NCBI GenBank assembly: GCA_029934775.1
Contig: JAOZLO010000134.1
Span: 1-7,415 of the forward strand
DNA from: Desulfocapsaceae bacterium
GTDB lineage: Bacteria; Desulfobacterota; Desulfobulbia; Desulfobulbales; Desulfocapsaceae
Length of the DNA: 7,415 nucleotides
Direction of reading: 5' to 3'
The position numbers and the translations under genes are program-made. The notes below the pieces were generated by a model that did no database searches, was not told where the DNA came from, and saw only the letters and a list, made by a program, of their open reading frames with translations. Shown in pieces: positions 6,634 to 7,415 of the stretch (position 1 is its first letter; every line of letters starts with the position of its first letter).

Positions 6634-7320
6634 ATGAGAAACCTACTTCTATTTATACTCACTGTCTTCGTTTTATCTTCATGCTCCAAACCCAGACCCC
6701 AGGTCACAAAAATACCCGAGCCCCTTGAAGAAATTCAATCCTCATCTATGGAAAAAGGTGAGCCTGGTTCTCTCTGGAACCGGAGAAACAGTTCTATATT
6801 TTCCGACAGGAAAGCACAAAATATCGGCGACATTGTTACCGTACTCATTTCGGAGACGGCCAGTGCCTCAAAAGAAGCCTCGACCAAGACAGACCGGACG
6901 ACAAACATTTCAGCCTCAATCCCCAACTTTTTCGGTCTGGAAAATGATGATATCTGGAATGGTTACAATCCGGTTGATCTCAGCAATCTTGTTAATGCTG
7001 ATTTTGCCAATGGTTTTGACGGTAACGGCACAACAACCAGAAAAGAGGATTTAACTGCATCACTGACCACCCAGGTCGTTGGCAGGTATCCAAACGGACA
7101 ACTGAAAATCAGGGGTGGTAAAGAGGTGATGGTCAACAACGAAGTTCAGCTTATTTATCTCACCGGTATCATCAGGCCCGTAGATATCACTGCTGCTAAT
7201 ACAGTGAGTTCAGACAAAATCCTTAATGCCCGAATCTCATATACCGGAAAAGGTGCCATCAGTGATAAACAGGAACCAGGCTGGATGATGCGAACTTTGG
7301 ATAATGTATGGCCATTTTAG
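6634..7320 (+). CDS. flgH: Flagellar L-ring protein FlgH, outer-membrane lipoprotein
   Basis: FlgH forms the L ring, the bushing of the flagellar rod in the outer membrane. The 228-residue product has a lipoprotein signal: MRN, a hydrophobic stretch, and the lipobox LSSC with the acylated cysteine at 17. Serine at the next position agrees with sorting to the outer membrane. The mature part shows the FlgH hallmarks: GSLWN at 45–49, IFSDRKAQNIGDIVTVLISE around 55–74, YPNGQLKIRGGKEVMVNNE at 152–170, and GIIRPVDI around 178–185. It ends GWMMRTLDNVWPF. The start at 6634 was preferred to an in-frame ATG at 6598, which would put 12 extra polar and aromatic residues before the lipoprotein signal and overlap flgA. 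flgA ends one base before the ATG's preceding base, so the genes are nearly contiguous. The P-ring gene flgI usually follows, but no start is seen before the window ends. Confidence 0.97.
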   Translation: MRNLLLFILTVFVLSSCSKPRPQVTKIPEPLEEIQSSSMEKGEPGSLWNRRNSSIFSDRKAQNIGDIVTVLISETASASKEASTKTDRTTNISASIPNFFGLENDDIWNGYNPVDLSNLVNADFANGFDGNGTTTRKEDLTASLTTQVVGRYPNGQLKIRGGKEVMVNNEVQLIYLTGIIRPVDITAANTVSSDKILNARISYTGKGAISDKQEPGWMMRTLDNVWPF

Positions 7321-7335
7321 TCGCTTACTCCTGGA

Positions 7336-7360
7336 TTTCTGTAATATAAAACAACAGAAA
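7336..7360 (+). terminator. Weak A/T-rich hairpin after flgH, possible but doubtful terminator
   Basis: TTTCTGT (7336–7342) is the exact reverse complement of ACAGAAA (7354–7360), giving a 7-bp stem with an 11-base loop, 15 bases after the flgH stop. The stem is A/T-rich and no T run follows, so it does not look like a strong intrinsic terminator. If flgI follows further on, transcription may simply continue. Confidence 0.2.
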
Positions 7361-7376
7361 AGCGTAGAATTCTCAC

Positions 7377-7403
7377 CACAGAGGACACAGAGAGCACAGA
7401 GAA
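7377..7403 (+). repeat. Nonanucleotide tandem repeat, three CACAGAG units
   Basis: CACAGAG occurs at 7377, 7386 and 7395, exactly 9 bases apart; each copy is followed by two variable purines (GA, AG, AA). It lies between flgH and the window end and has no coding potential that I can support. CACAGAG-type arrays are, from memory, common as short intergenic repeats in many environmental bacterial genomes. The copy may continue or be part of a longer element beyond the edge. Confidence 0.65.
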
Positions 7404-7415
7404 GGGAAAAGATCG

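Overview
This window is a block of flagellar genes, all read on the + strand, and it covers almost the whole length. The gene set and order (flhA–flhF–flhG–fliA, a small membrane protein, then flgF–flgG–flgA–flgH) point to a Gram-negative bacterium with a polar flagellum. It has an L-ring lipoprotein and a P-ring chaperone, so it has an outer membrane, and it carries the FlhF/FlhG pair that sets flagellar site and number. Protein style and moderate AT-richness suggest a Desulfobacterota (former Deltaproteobacteria) relative, perhaps near Desulfobulbales. That placement is an impression and was not tested by a search.

Positions 1–3978 form one tight transcription unit: the 3' end of flhA (export gate), flhF (SRP-type GTPase), flhG (MinD-type ATPase), fliA (sigma-28) and a 139-residue single-pass membrane protein. 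Adjacent genes overlap by 8–11 bases or lie 4–7 bases apart. This part makes the export gate, decides where and how many flagella form, and supplies the late-gene sigma factor.

Positions 3979–4134 are the only sizeable gap. It holds a plausible sigma-28-type promoter (4009–4035) and a heptanucleotide repeat array that reverses orientation half-way and can fold into a hairpin (4050–4098).

Positions 4135–7320 form a second unit for the outer axial and ring parts: flgF (proximal rod), flgG (distal rod), flgA (P-ring assembly chaperone) and flgH (L-ring lipoprotein). flgI would be expected next but does not begin before the window ends. The last 95 bases contain a 9-base-period CACAGAG tandem repeat. 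The rod/ring unit is therefore bracketed by short-period repeats on both sides.

No mobile element, CRISPR array, tRNA or rRNA was seen. The genes are ordinary flagellar genes. The less ordinary points are the small protein after fliA, the two repeat elements, the candidate promoter, and a few sequence details in flhG and flgA.
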